Assembly (NCBI RefSeq): GCF_018448935.1
Contig: NZ_RCWC01000003.1
Location: 1-64,000, forward strand
Length of the DNA: 64,000 nt
DNA from: Photorhabdus noenieputensis
Lineage (GTDB): Bacteria; Pseudomonadota; Gammaproteobacteria; Enterobacterales; Enterobacteriaceae
Reading direction: 5' to 3'
Shown here: piece by piece, positions 38,053-47,342 of the stretch
Position numbering within the stretch: position 1 is the stretch's first letter
Layout of the letters: each line of letters opens with the position of its first letter
Notes under the pieces: model-generated
Databases searched by the model: none
Told to the model about the DNA's origin: nothing
Seen by the model: the letters and a program-made list of their open reading frames with translations, nothing else
Program-made: the position numbers and the translations under genes

Positions 38053-39267
38053 TCAGCGCATGCTGACCAGCGTTTGTAGGATCTGATCTTGGGTTTTAAT
38101 GGTTTGCGCACTGGATTGGTAGTTGCGCTGCGCCACGATCATATTAACCAGCTCCTGGCTCATATCGACGTTGGATGCTTCCAGCGAACCACTGAGCAAT
38201 TTGCCAAAACCGCCAGAATCCGCAATGCCAACCACTGGGCTACCAGAAGCCCCCGTCTCTACCCAAACGTTGTCCCCCTGCGCTGACATCCCCTCTGGGT
38301 TAGCAAAATTAGCCAGAACGATCTGACCCAATAACTGGGATTGTTTATTGGAATAAATGCCGACAACGCTGCCATCTGACTCAATACGGTAGCCACTGAA
38401 TTCACCTGCGGCATAACCGTCTTGCTTGGGTGGTGATATGCTGTCAGCGTCAATCTTTTGCTGTTTACTGCCATTAAAATCAATAGTGATATCAGCGGCA
38501 TTAGAACCATTCAGAGAAGGAACATTAAATGTAAACTGATTATTGTCACCAATCAGTTTACCGTTGCCATCAAATTTCAACGTCCCCAACGAAGCGGCTT
38601 TAGCGCCTTCAACCGCACTATCCTGAGCATGAACCTGCCATTCGTTATCGTTCGTTTTCACAAAGAAAACCTTGATATTATGTGGGTTACCCAAGCTATC
38701 AAAGGTGGTGACACTGGTAGGATAGTTATAAGAATCCTTATTTTCTGGCGAGAAAGCCTCTGTCGGTTTTTTATGCATCGAATTAAGGTTGGCTGTCATC
38801 GTAACCTTAGTTGTTGCTTTAGCCATCAATATACCTTGAGGTATTGTAATCGGCTCTGGGTTAGCCCCTTTCTGAATCTCCGGCGCGCCACCATTGACAC
38901 TGGCGGCGGGATAGCCGGTCAATTTCATGCCTTGCATGTTGATAATATTACGGTTCTCATCCATCTTGAATTGACCGTTACGGGAATAGTAGATCTTACC
39001 ATCACCGCCTTGCATACGGAAAAAACCGCTTTGAGTGATCGCCAAATCAAGTGTGCGATTGGTCGTCGTTGGCGTACCATCTTTAAAATTCTGATTAACA
39101 CCCGATATTTTTACCCCTAGTCCCACCTGAGAACCGGCAAAAATGTCAGAAAAAGCAACCGTGCTGGATTTAAAACCATATGTCGCCGCGTTAGCGATAT
39201 TATTACCAATAACATCCAAATTACCTGCCGCGGCATTCAAACCACTTACTGCTTGTGAAAAAGCCAT
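38053..39267 (-). CDS. flgE: flagellar hook protein FlgE
   Basis: 404 residues, close to E. coli (402). FlgE polymerises into the hook. It has the terminal motifs LNAAAGNLDVIGNNIANAATYGFKS and ASNVDMSQELVNMIVAQRNYQSSAQTI. The middle contains the variable outer D2 domain. No unusual features. Confidence 0.98.
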   Translation of the reverse strand: MAFSQAVSGLNAAAGNLDVIGNNIANAATYGFKSSTVAFSDIFAGSQVGLGVKISGVNQNFKDGTPTTTNRTLDLAITQSGFFRMQGGDGKIYYSRNGQFKMDENRNIINMQGMKLTGYPAASVNGGAPEIQKGANPEPITIPQGILMAKATTKVTMTANLNSMHKKPTEAFSPENKDSYNYPTSVTTFDSLGNPHNIKVFFVKTNDNEWQVHAQDSAVEGAKAASLGTLKFDGNGKLIGDNNQFTFNVPSLNGSNAADITIDFNGSKQQKIDADSISPPKQDGYAAGEFSGYRIESDGSVVGIYSNKQSQLLGQIVLANFANPEGMSAQGDNVWVETGASGSPVVGIADSGGFGKLLSGSLEASNVDMSQELVNMIVAQRNYQSSAQTIKTQDQILQTLVSMR

Positions 39268-39294
39268 ATTATTCTCCGTTAAAATTCTTGCTTG

Positions 39295-39984
39295 TTAAAG
39301 AATCTGACGTATCTGATCCATAGTGACGGCCCCGATCCGTCCTAAATCTAACCTGGCACCGTCCGCGTCACGAGTAATACCCTTCACCTCCGCATGTCTC
39401 AGCGGCTGAAATACGCTCGGGCTGCCTTGATAGCTGGCCGAAATGGTGAATTTATAAGCACCATCCTCAGCCATAGCACCATCTTCTTTTGCGCCATCCC
39501 AAGTGAAATTCTGAACACCCGCGTCCAACGCACCGAGGTCAATTTGGCGTACAACCCCGCCTTGCTTATCAGTAATGGTGACTTTCACACTATCTGCCGG
39601 CCTTGCCAGCTCAATACCATATCGTGACGAGCTGATGCTTCCATTTTCCTTTGAACCCACCAGAATGGTATCCCCTGGGATCATCACATTCCGTCCAATT
39701 AGAGCCGATGCCTGTACAGGCTGGTTATTATTTATCTGACCGACAATAGACCCCAGTGTGGTATTCAGCTTTTCGATCCCCGCAAGGGTGTTAATCTGCG
39801 CCAAATGGGAAGTCAGCTCATTGTTCTTCATTGGGTTAGTTGGATCTTGATTTTTCATTTGCGCGACCAGCAATTTCATGAAGTTGCTATTCAGCTCTTC
39901 ACTGTTCTTTTTCTTGCCGTTCGATGCTAACTCACCAACAGTCATGTTATTCAGTGATTCATTCACTGAACCGGTAATAGCCAT
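39295..39984 (-). CDS. flgD: hook cap/assembly protein FlgD
   Basis: 229 residues, near the E. coli length (231). FlgD caps the growing hook. The N-terminal export and assembly part has NFMKLLVAQMKNQDPTNPMKNNELTSHLAQI. The C-terminal FlgD-Ig domain contains FTWDGAKEDGAMAEDGAYKFTI. It is between flgC and flgE. Confidence 0.97.
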   Translation of the reverse strand: MAITGSVNESLNNMTVGELASNGKKKNSEELNSNFMKLLVAQMKNQDPTNPMKNNELTSHLAQINTLAGIEKLNTTLGSIVGQINNNQPVQASALIGRNVMIPGDTILVGSKENGSISSSRYGIELARPADSVKVTITDKQGGVVRQIDLGALDAGVQNFTWDGAKEDGAMAEDGAYKFTISASYQGSPSVFQPLRHAEVKGITRDADGARLDLGRIGAVTMDQIRQIL

Positions 39985-39996
39985 GAGTCACTCCTG

Positions 39997-40401
39997 TTAC
40001 TGACCTAACGTCAATGTTTTCAACATTATCGATTTAGTTGTATTCAGCACTTCAACGTTGGCTTGATAACTACGGGAAGCGGAAATGGTGTTAATCATTT
40101 CTCCGACCACATCAACGTTTGGCATCCGTACATACCCCTTTTCATCGGCCAATGGGTGCCCTGGCTGATACTCAAGGCGGAAAGGAGTGGGATCATCAAC
40201 AACTTCACTGACTCTAACGCCGCCGGTTTCTTGCCCTGCCGGTGCGGCAACACGGAAAACAACTTGTTTAGCCCGATATGGCTGACCATCAGGCCCCGCA
40301 ACACTATCGGCATTTGCCATATTGCTAGCACTGACATTTAATCGTTGGGATTGAGCTGATAATGCCGAGCCGGCAATATCAAAAACACTAAGTAAAGACA
40401 T
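39997..40401 (-). CDS. flgC: proximal rod protein FlgC
   Basis: 134 residues, the E. coli length. It has [32 protein letters not shown] and the C-terminal [31 protein letters not shown]. Rod subunit, five bases after flgB. Confidence 0.98.
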   Translation of the reverse strand: MSLLSVFDIAGSALSAQSQRLNVSASNMANADSVAGPDGQPYRAKQVVFRVAAPAGQETGGVRVSEVVDDPTPFRLEYQPGHPLADEKGYVRMPNVDVVGEMINTISASRSYQANVEVLNTTKSIMLKTLTLGQ

Positions 40402-40406
40402 TGCCC

Positions 40407-40820
40407 TTATCCTTGCTGTAAGACTGACATCATGCTTTTAACTTGAGAGCTGGTCGCAGTCAGTTCAGCCTGATATTTCAAGCTGTTATCCATAAAATTG
40501 CTGCGTTCCATATCCATATCCACCGTGTTGCCATCCATCGCTGGCTGATAAGGCACCCGATACAGCAAGTCCATCTCCATTCTCTTCTGAGGCTGAATAG
40601 GAATATGCCGATCGGATGTCAGCGTCAGCCCGATCCCGTTTCCGGTGACCCGACCATGTGCAATGGTTTTTTTCAGTTGTGTGGCGAAATCAATATCCCG
40701 CGCTTGATAACCGGGCGTATCCGCATTGGCGATGTTAGCGGACAATATTTCTTGCCGCCGTGATCGCAATGACAAGGCTTCCTGCTGAAAATGAAAGGCT
40801 GCATCTAATTTATCGAGCAT
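40407..40820 (-). CDS. flgB: proximal rod protein FlgB
   Basis: 137 residues, near the E. coli length (138). It has [25 protein letters not shown] and the C-terminal [19 protein letters not shown]. First gene of the flgB-J operon, divergent from flgA. The 224-bp spacer should carry the FlhDC-dependent class II promoters, which I could not place precisely. Confidence 0.97.
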   Translation of the reverse strand: MLDKLDAAFHFQQEALSLRSRRQEILSANIANADTPGYQARDIDFATQLKKTIAHGRVTGNGIGLTLTSDRHIPIQPQKRMEMDLLYRVPYQPAMDGNTVDMDMERSNFMDNSLKYQAELTATSSQVKSMMSVLQQG

Positions 40821-41044
40821 ATTCCTCCCTCTGATGTAACTGACCTGTGTTGTGAACCTTTGATAGCGCTTTTCGCGATCGCGAAATTCGCAGTAAACAG
40901 GATAAACGCAGAAGGAAAAGCCTATCGGATGAATAGACGCTAATTGGATTGCTATTTATCCCATTGACCGATATTCAATACAGGTACACTTATACGCGAC
41001 TAAGCAGCAGCGTATTGACCTACAGAAATAATGAGAGCGAGAAG

Positions 41045-41704
41045 ATGCAAGCTATAAAGATTATCGGGCTGTTCGCATTTTTCTTTATCGCTTCGATGGC
41101 ATGGGGCAATAATTTACCCCAAGCTATAGAGCACTATTTCCAACAGATACATAGGGATAATCATCGCAAAGTTTCTGTCAACATCAGAACCCCTGAACAA
41201 CAATGGCCTCAATGTGAACGGCCAGAAATTCAACCTGCTATCGGCGGTCAAAACTGGGGAAATCTCTCCTTACCGGTTATCTGCCATCAACAACGCAAAT
41301 TCATTCAAATCGCTGTCAGTGTGACAGGAAATTATCTGGTTACCCGCCGAGCCCTCTCACGAAATGATGTTTTATCAGAGGGCGATTTGCAGGTCAGAAG
41401 CGGATTACTGGAAAAACTACCCCATGATCTGGTTATTAACAAAAATGAAATAAAAAACAGCGTTGCGATACGTAACATCCCGGTGGGGCAAGTCATTACA
41501 CGTAATATGTTACGCCGCCCGTGGGCGATACGGTCAGGCCAGAGTGTGGTGGTGATTGTACAGGGAAATGGCTTTCAGATACGGAATGAAGGGAAAGCTA
41601 TTAATAACGCCGCCATTTCTGATAAAGTCAGGGTTCGAATGAATTCAGGACATGTTATAACCGGCCAGGCATTAGAAAACGGCAGTGTAAAAATCATGTT
41701 ATAA
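41045..41704 (+). CDS. flgA: P-ring assembly chaperone FlgA
   Basis: 219 residues from ATG 41045 (MQAIKIIGLFAFFFIASMAWG), exactly the E. coli length; an upstream ATG at 40949 would place 32 residues before the signal peptide. The signal peptide sends it to the periplasm, where it helps FlgI polymerise into the P ring. The C-terminal SAF-type domain contains VTRRALSRNDVLSEGDL, IPVGQVITRNMLRRPWAIRSGQSV and IRNEGKAINNAAISDKVRVRM. Divergent from flgB. Confidence 0.96.
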   Translation: MQAIKIIGLFAFFFIASMAWGNNLPQAIEHYFQQIHRDNHRKVSVNIRTPEQQWPQCERPEIQPAIGGQNWGNLSLPVICHQQRKFIQIAVSVTGNYLVTRRALSRNDVLSEGDLQVRSGLLEKLPHDLVINKNEIKNSVAIRNIPVGQVITRNMLRRPWAIRSGQSVVVIVQGNGFQIRNEGKAINNAAISDKVRVRMNSGHVITGQALENGSVKIML

Positions 41705-41709
41705 GTTCC

Positions 41710-41736
41710 TAAAGTTTTCTTTCACTGTGCCGATAT
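41710..41736 (+). promoter_or_regulatory. sigma-28 (FliA) promoter of flgMN
   Basis: TAAAGTTT, an 11-base spacer and GCCGATAT match the FliA consensus in 15 of 16 bases. It starts six bases after the flgA stop and gives the known class III transcription of flgMN. Confidence 0.93.
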
Positions 41737-41755
41737 AACCAGCAGAGCACGATTT

Positions 41756-41806
41756 GCAGGTATGCAAATGGCATGTAACCTGCTCCGATCCATAGGTGAA
41801 CCTATG
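41756..41806 (+). promoter_or_regulatory. two hairpins in flgM leader
   Basis: The untranslated region between the sigma-28 promoter and flgM holds GCAGGT...ACCTGC (41756-41783) with inner ATGC/GCAT pairing, and the palindrome CATAGGT-GA-ACCTATG (41791-41806). They may affect transcript stability or flgM translation. Confidence 0.5.
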
Positions 41807-41829
41807 CCTGGCCACAAAGGATAATAATT

Positions 41830-42132
41830 ATGAGTATCGAACGCACTCACCCCTTATTAGCTATCGCTGCTGTTCAACAGCGACCAACTAATGAAAGCGC
41901 CCAAGGCACCCGCAAAACCTCCGGCGTTACCTTACAAAGCAGCGATGCACAAGTAAAACTGAGCGAAGCACAAACAAAACTGGTTCAACCAAGCAGCCAG
42001 GATATCAATATCCAAAAGGTGCAAAAGTTGAAAGAAGCTATTGCTCAAGGAACGTTAAAAATGAACAGCGGTAAAATCGCAGACGCTTTGCTCAAAGAAG
42101 CCGCCGAAAACTTTCAGTACGATAAGAAATAA
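41830..42132 (+). CDS. flgM: anti-sigma-28 factor FlgM
   Basis: 100 residues, close to the Salmonella length (97). FlgM binds FliA until the hook is complete and is then exported. The C-terminal sigma-binding half has QDINIQKVQKLKEAIAQGTLKMNSGKIADALLKEAA. The N-terminal half is disordered, as expected for an export substrate. It lies behind a sigma-28 promoter. Confidence 0.96.
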   Translation: MSIERTHPLLAIAAVQQRPTNESAQGTRKTSGVTLQSSDAQVKLSEAQTKLVQPSSQDINIQKVQKLKEAIAQGTLKMNSGKIADALLKEAAENFQYDKK

Positions 42133-42143
42133 TTGAACCCGCT

Positions 42144-42584
42144 ATGGAAGCACTACAACAATTACTCGAACAGCAAGTGACCTATTTGACCTCGCTGACC
42201 CAAACTATGGCGGAAGAACAGCGTATTTTATGCGAGGGTTTTATTGAAGCACGAGATTTGCACCAGATAACAGAACGAAAAAATTTTTTGTTATCTGCGC
42301 TTAGCCATTCAGAACAGCAACGTCTTAATTTGAGCAAAGCGTTAAACATCATTGCGCCTTATGATAAGCAACCTTTGCTTGCTACATTATGGCAACAGAT
42401 CGGCAAAGCGGTTACCCAGGTTCGTGATTTAAATACCCATAACGGTTCGTTGTTAACCCAGCATCTTGATTTGAATAGTAAAGCCATTGCTTTCCTAAAA
42501 AGTCATCATAGCCCCTCTCTTTACGGTTCAGACGGCCAGGCTGCTCGTCACGGCATGCTTTCCGGCCACAAAGTTCAGGTTTGA
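42144..42584 (+). CDS. flgN: FlgK/FlgL export chaperone FlgN
   Basis: 146 residues, near the E. coli length (138). It is all-helical, with MEALQQLLEQQVTYLTSLTQTMAEEQ and the C-terminal chaperone part ending GSDGQAARHGMLSGHKVQV. It starts 11 bp after flgM. A strong terminator follows the stop. Confidence 0.93.
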   Translation: MEALQQLLEQQVTYLTSLTQTMAEEQRILCEGFIEARDLHQITERKNFLLSALSHSEQQRLNLSKALNIIAPYDKQPLLATLWQQIGKAVTQVRDLNTHNGSLLTQHLDLNSKAIAFLKSHHSPSLYGSDGQAARHGMLSGHKVQV

Positions 42585-42590
42585 TTCAGT

Positions 42591-42624
42591 GCATTACCGC
42601 CCATTGCGGTAGTGCCGTTTTTTT
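42591..42624 (+). terminator. Rho-independent terminator of flgMN
   Basis: GCATTACCGC-CCATT-GCGGTAGTGC (ten pairs with one G-T) followed by seven Ts, six bases after the flgN stop. A diverged copy lies at 44142-44180. The rest of the spacer to 42940 holds no gene that I can see. Confidence 0.9.
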
Positions 42625-42940
42625 ATTGTTTTGATCGTATTTGTAAGCACCACCTTCCTGTTCAAACCGAGCTTCGTATCTGCTCACGGAGCCCTCAAGC
42701 ATGAATAATTCAAACGAAATGTACTGTGAAACGATTGTTGCAATCAGGGAAGAACGGATTAGCAAAAATCACCGTTTGTAAGCCAACGTAACAATTGATC
42801 AACAATAACGTTTTGCGTGTTGCAAAAATATACTGCAAAATAGGAATAAGTAACAACGGGGAATTATCAAAAATCAGGCTAATGGATTAACAGCGAGAAC
42901 ACCCTTCATTTCATTGATCTATCTTGGGAATAACACATTG

Positions 42941-44071
42941 ATGCACAAGAAATTAAAAAAAAGCAAATCTAGCGGACAACAGGTGCCAAAAACGCCTCAG
43001 CAACAATTCAAAGCTTACTGGACGTCCATCGAGAAATACCAGTTGAAGATCGCCAAGCTACAACAGCAGCAAGACGAATTGTTCATGCGCTTTCAACAGG
43101 AGGTCTTACCGGTAGAGCATCAATATATGCAGTCCAGATATGATAAAGCGGCGCGGTTGCTTTCATTTGCCGATAAAAAATCGCTGGGGAAAAACCAGCG
43201 GAGAGAATTATTTTGCTGGATAGAAGAAGAGCTTGCTGAATTATGTACTTACCCCTTTAACGAAAACCTTGATCTCAATAAGTTGACCGATCACTTTTCC
43301 AATCTTCATGCGTTTAAAGAAGAAGAAATTCCGACACCAGAACAGATGGCTGATATCCGGCAGACTCTGGATGAATATTTTGATTTTAATGAAGAAATAT
43401 CTGATGAAGAATTACTTGATATGATAAAAAGCCCTGAAAAAATGCGTGCTACCATAGAGCAGCATTTTCAACGGGAATCAGAACATTTCCACGATGAATA
43501 TGATGCAGAAGAGACCTCTGACTTCGATCCTGCGACAGAAGACCAGAAAAAACTGGATTCTTTGTTTAAATCGCAGGAAGTGAGCCAAATGTATAGAAAA
43601 ATAGCCAAGGTACTGCATCCGGATCGTGAACAGGATTTGGATGAGAAAAAGAAAAAAAACCAATTGATGGTACAGTTATCACAAGCCAAGAAAGATAATG
43701 ATGTCTGGACGATAATAAACATGTACCACACGTACATTGATCCAACTTTCAGTTTTAACAGCCAGGATATATCCGACATCAATAAATTGCTCAAAGCACG
43801 TATAGACATATTAGCCAATGAGCTTAATCAGCTAAAAAAATCTGATTCGTTACCGGGCATGATTTGGCGCACACTGGGAGGCAACACATCGAAAGCAATA
43901 GAGAATAACCTCCGCGAACATTGCAAAAAATTGCGACAAAATATAGAAAACGAAATCCAACTGCGCGAAAGCCTACGCTCACTGACTGTACTAAAAAGCT
44001 ACCTTGCAGAACGACGTGATGCCTTTGAATTTGAACAGGAAATTATCGATTATTTTTTCAAACAATATTGA
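42941..44071 (+). CDS. J-domain-like protein of unknown role
   Basis: 376 residues from ATG 42941; the frame could extend to a TTG at 42914. A J-domain core occurs in the middle (about residues 215-265): VSQMYRKIAKVLHPDRE keeps the HPD motif that stimulates DnaK-type ATPase. Flanking parts are long charged helices (coiled-coil like) with Gln/Lys/Glu-rich stretches. It lacks the DnaJ zinc and C-terminal substrate domains, so it resembles specialised co-chaperones. It lies alone between flgN and the propeller genes, bracketed by two copies of the flgN terminator. Confidence 0.75.
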   Translation: MHKKLKKSKSSGQQVPKTPQQQFKAYWTSIEKYQLKIAKLQQQQDELFMRFQQEVLPVEHQYMQSRYDKAARLLSFADKKSLGKNQRRELFCWIEEELAELCTYPFNENLDLNKLTDHFSNLHAFKEEEIPTPEQMADIRQTLDEYFDFNEEISDEELLDMIKSPEKMRATIEQHFQRESEHFHDEYDAEETSDFDPATEDQKKLDSLFKSQEVSQMYRKIAKVLHPDREQDLDEKKKKNQLMVQLSQAKKDNDVWTIINMYHTYIDPTFSFNSQDISDINKLLKARIDILANELNQLKKSDSLPGMIWRTLGGNTSKAIENNLREHCKKLRQNIENEIQLRESLRSLTVLKSYLAERRDAFEFEQEIIDYFFKQY

Positions 44072-44141
44072 ATTCGCTGAGTCTGACGTAAATTTCAGCG
44101 GCTTACTTATATAGTTTACCGACCATTAGCCACGCACTGTG

Positions 44142-44180
44142 TCAGTGTATCACCACCCATTGTGGTAGTCCCATTTCCTT
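44142..44180 (+). terminator. diverged copy of flgN terminator
   Basis: CAGTGTATCACCACCCATTG and following bases align with the flgN terminator region. The stem changed from ACCGC/GCGGT to ACCAC/GTGGT with pairing kept. The T-run is degraded (CCCATTTCCTTG). It ends the J-domain-like gene. Confidence 0.65.
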
Positions 44181-44220
44181 GTAATATATACAAAAAATGG
44201 GGCTATCCTAGATTAGACCA

Positions 44221-45702
44221 TCATTTGATATTCTCAAAAACATAAACTGCACCGGCTTTGGATTTAGAATCGACACTTTCTGACGTTGCGCCAACAGCCA
44301 AACTCGTCCCTGCCTTATTCAGGCAGGCAGCCTTACCAAGACCCTTGAAATAGTCTGGAGGACCTGAAGGGTCCAGAATCTCAATAGGTGTTTCCATATT
44401 CCATTTATTATTCAGACAGGTATATACATACACACTGGAAGCCGCCCACACTACCAGACGATTTCCCACACCATTCAGTTCGATAGCGCTGCCAAAATAC
44501 GTTACGCCGCTAGGAGCCGAAAACGTAATGGGATTTTCTTTATCCCAGATCCCATTTGTGCGCGTATACAGATAAACCTTCAAATTATCATCCGCCCCCA
44601 CCGCCAGACGATCTCCCTCTGCATTCAGGCTAAAAGCCCTGCTAAGACCACGTGAGCTATCTTCAGGGGCCTCGAACTTAATGGGGTTTTCACTATCCCA
44701 GAGCCCATTCGTGCGTGTATACACATAAATCATGCCTCTTAGCTCGTAACTATCGTGGCAATGCACCGCCAGACAGTTTCCCGCAGCACTCAGGCGAGCA
44801 ATCCAGCCAAACTCATAAGAATTCGAAGGGACCGGAAACTTAATGGGATTTTCTCTATCCCAGATCCCGTTCGTGCGTGTAAACATATGGAACGTAGAGT
44901 GGTATATGCCCCCAGCCACCAGACAGTCTCCTGCTGCGTTCAAGCTGACATTCACACCAAATAATTCACTGGCACCCGGAGCCGGAAACCAAACAGGATT
45001 TATTGCATCCCAGACGCCATTCGTGCGTGTATATACACCAACCATCTTTCCGCCATCAGCGGGCGCTCTATTTCCCAACGCCAAGCAATCTCCCGCTGCA
45101 TCCAGACTGACATTAAATAAAGAGCTATAATATTCATTATGAATAAGCTCAAGCACAATAGGCGTTGTACTCCACTCACCACTCTTCCGGCGCGTATATA
45201 CACAGACTTTATTACCCATCCCAACCGCTAAACAGTCTCCCGCAGCATTCATGCTAACAGAACCGCCGAAGGATTCATTCTTCTTAGGAGTGGGAGAAAC
45301 AATACGCGTCATCATGGCGCGTTTCAAACCCAACACCTGCGTGATCTCCATCCGCTCCCGCCGCGATAAACTGAAAAAATCCGCAAACTGAACCTGCTGA
45401 TCAGCATCCAATTTCAGATACCCTCCCCCATCAAAAGAGAGTCCACCTTCTGGTTTCAATGATAGCGCCAAAGCGCCTTTATTAGCGTTTAACCCGCCAG
45501 AATGGCGAGTGTTGAGGGCCAGTTTTCCTTTACCATCTCGTTTCAGCCCTGCGGTCGGACCATCACCCTGAGCGCCATCAATGATTTCATATGCCTTATA
45601 TGCCTCATCAATCAAATGGGAAAAGGCTTCCGGCATAAGCCGCACACCAGACTTAAAACTCGCTTTCAATGAGTCAACGGTATTAATTTCTTTATCAATC
45701 AT
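44221..45702 (-). CDS. tail-fibre-like N-domain plus seven-bladed repeat propeller, copy 4
   Basis: 493 residues from ATG 45702 (a GTG precedes it). Residues 1-130 form a conserved head: LKASFKSGVRLMPEAFSHLIDEA, then GLKRDGKGKLALNT and GGLSFDGGGYLKLDADQQ, a pattern seen in phage-tail-fibre-like proteins. Seven repeats of ~50 residues follow, each of the type FG.SVSLNAAGDCLAVG...VYVYTRTNGIWD.ENPIKFPAPS, resembling FG-GAP/integrin-type propeller blades. No signal peptide. It is the last of four close paralogues in one orientation. Function unknown; a secreted or particle-borne binding protein is possible. Confidence 0.75.
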   Translation of the reverse strand: MIDKEINTVDSLKASFKSGVRLMPEAFSHLIDEAYKAYEIIDGAQGDGPTAGLKRDGKGKLALNTRHSGGLNANKGALALSLKPEGGLSFDGGGYLKLDADQQVQFADFFSLSRRERMEITQVLGLKRAMMTRIVSPTPKKNESFGGSVSMNAAGDCLAVGMGNKVCVYTRRKSGEWSTTPIVLELIHNEYYSSLFNVSLDAAGDCLALGNRAPADGGKMVGVYTRTNGVWDAINPVWFPAPGASELFGVNVSLNAAGDCLVAGGIYHSTFHMFTRTNGIWDRENPIKFPVPSNSYEFGWIARLSAAGNCLAVHCHDSYELRGMIYVYTRTNGLWDSENPIKFEAPEDSSRGLSRAFSLNAEGDRLAVGADDNLKVYLYTRTNGIWDKENPITFSAPSGVTYFGSAIELNGVGNRLVVWAASSVYVYTCLNNKWNMETPIEILDPSGPPDYFKGLGKAACLNKAGTSLAVGATSESVDSKSKAGAVYVFENIK

Positions 45703-45771
45703 CACATTTCCCTCAAAAGCCAGCCGTATTAGATAGTCACCGTCATCTGTTTTCTGTCTTCTGTATGGGCA

Positions 45772-47268
45772 TCAATTGATATTCTCAAAGATATAAACTG
45801 CACCGGCTTTGAGCTTAAAATCGACACTCTCTGACGTTGCGCTAACAACCAAACTCGTCCCCGCCTTATTCAGGCCGATAGGCCCACCAAAACCATTTAA
45901 ATTATCTGAATTGCCTGAAGGGTTCAAAATCTCCATAGGTGTTTCCATATTCCACTTATCATTCAGACAGGTATACACATACACCCGGGAAGCCGCCCCC
46001 ACTGCCAGACGATTCCCCGCAGCATTCAGTTCGAGAAAATCGCCAAAATATACGTCACTTGTAGGAGCCGAAAACTTAATGGGGTTTTCTCTATCCCAGA
46101 CCCCATTCATGCGCGTATACAGATAAATCTCCCTAACAACATTAGTGGATTGATAAGAACTTGAACCCACCACCAGACGATCTCCCTCTGCATTCAGGCT
46201 AAAAACCTTGGTAAAACGACGTAATTCATCTTTAGGGGCCATAAACTTAATAGGGTTTTCGCTATCCCAGATCCCATTCGTGCGTGTATACACATAAATC
46301 GTGCTTATTGTGAAATCATCGTAACCATGCACCGCCAGACAGTTTCCTGCGGCACTCAGGCGGACAGCCTTGCCAAATTCATAAGAACTCGAAGGGACCG
46401 GAAACTTAATGGGATTTTCGCTATCCCAGATCCCGTTCGTGCGTGTAAACATATGGAACGTAGAATGTAACGCAGATTTGAATTCGCACCCAGTCACCAG
46501 ACAATCTCCCGCTGCGCTCAAGCTGACACCCAGGCCAAAGAATTCAATGCGGCTCGGAGCCGGAAACCAAACGGGCTTTCTTACATTCCAGACGCCATTT
46601 GCACGCATATGTACACCAACCCTCTGTCTGAACCTATTTGCCAACGCTAGGCAATCTCCCGCCGCATTCAGACTGACATCCCATGAAGAATCACTTTGAT
46701 AAGACTCAAGCACAATAGGCGTGCTTGTATTCCACTCACCACTCTTCCGGCGCGTATATATACAGATTTTAGTATTCATCCCAACCGCTAAACGGTCTCC
46801 CACCGCATTCAAGCTAACAGAATAGCCAAAAAATTCACGCGCCTCGGGAGAGAGAGTGGTAGAAACAATACGCGTCATCATGGTGCGTTTCAAACCCAAT
46901 ACCCGCGTGATCTCTATCCGTTCCCGCCGCGATAAACTGAAAAAATCCGCAAACTGAACCTGCTGATCAGCATCCAATTTCAGATACCCTCCCCCATCAA
47001 AAGAGAGTCCACCTTCTGGTTTCAATGATAGCGCCAAAGCCCCTTGTTCAAGGTTTAACCCACCAGAATGGTGAGTGTTGAGGGCCAGTTTTCCTTTACC
47101 ATCCCGTTTCAACCCTGCGGTCAGGCCATCACCCTGAGCGCCATCAATGATTTCATATGCTTTATATGCTTCATCAATCAAATGAGAAAAGGCTTCTGGC
47201 ATAAGCCGAACGCCAGACTTAAAACTCGCTTTCAATGAGTCAACAGTACTAATTTCTTTATCAGTCAT
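45772..47268 (-). CDS. tail-fibre-like N-domain plus seven-bladed repeat propeller, copy 3
   Basis: 498 residues from the second ATG (47268), which has GAGGA at the same spacing as in the paralogues. The head (1-130) is nearly the same as in copies 2 and 4, including SLKPEGGLSFDGGGYLKLD. Seven blades are visible, for example WDVSLNAAGDCLALA, FGKAVRLSAAGNCLAVH, FTKVFSLNAEGDRLVVG and FGDFLELNAAGNRLAVG. It is preceded by a leader shared by all copies: CTAATACGGCTTTTGAGG-type sequence and GA-rich repeats. Confidence 0.75.
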   Translation of the reverse strand: MTDKEISTVDSLKASFKSGVRLMPEAFSHLIDEAYKAYEIIDGAQGDGLTAGLKRDGKGKLALNTHHSGGLNLEQGALALSLKPEGGLSFDGGGYLKLDADQQVQFADFFSLSRRERIEITRVLGLKRTMMTRIVSTTLSPEAREFFGYSVSLNAVGDRLAVGMNTKICIYTRRKSGEWNTSTPIVLESYQSDSSWDVSLNAAGDCLALANRFRQRVGVHMRANGVWNVRKPVWFPAPSRIEFFGLGVSLSAAGDCLVTGCEFKSALHSTFHMFTRTNGIWDSENPIKFPVPSSSYEFGKAVRLSAAGNCLAVHGYDDFTISTIYVYTRTNGIWDSENPIKFMAPKDELRRFTKVFSLNAEGDRLVVGSSSYQSTNVVREIYLYTRMNGVWDRENPIKFSAPTSDVYFGDFLELNAAGNRLAVGAASRVYVYTCLNDKWNMETPMEILNPSGNSDNLNGFGGPIGLNKAGTSLVVSATSESVDFKLKAGAVYIFENIN

Positions 47269-47342
47269 CATATGTCCTCAAAAGCCGTATGAGACAATCA
47301 CTGCCATCTGCCTTCTGTCATCCGTTTTCTGTCTTCTGTCCT

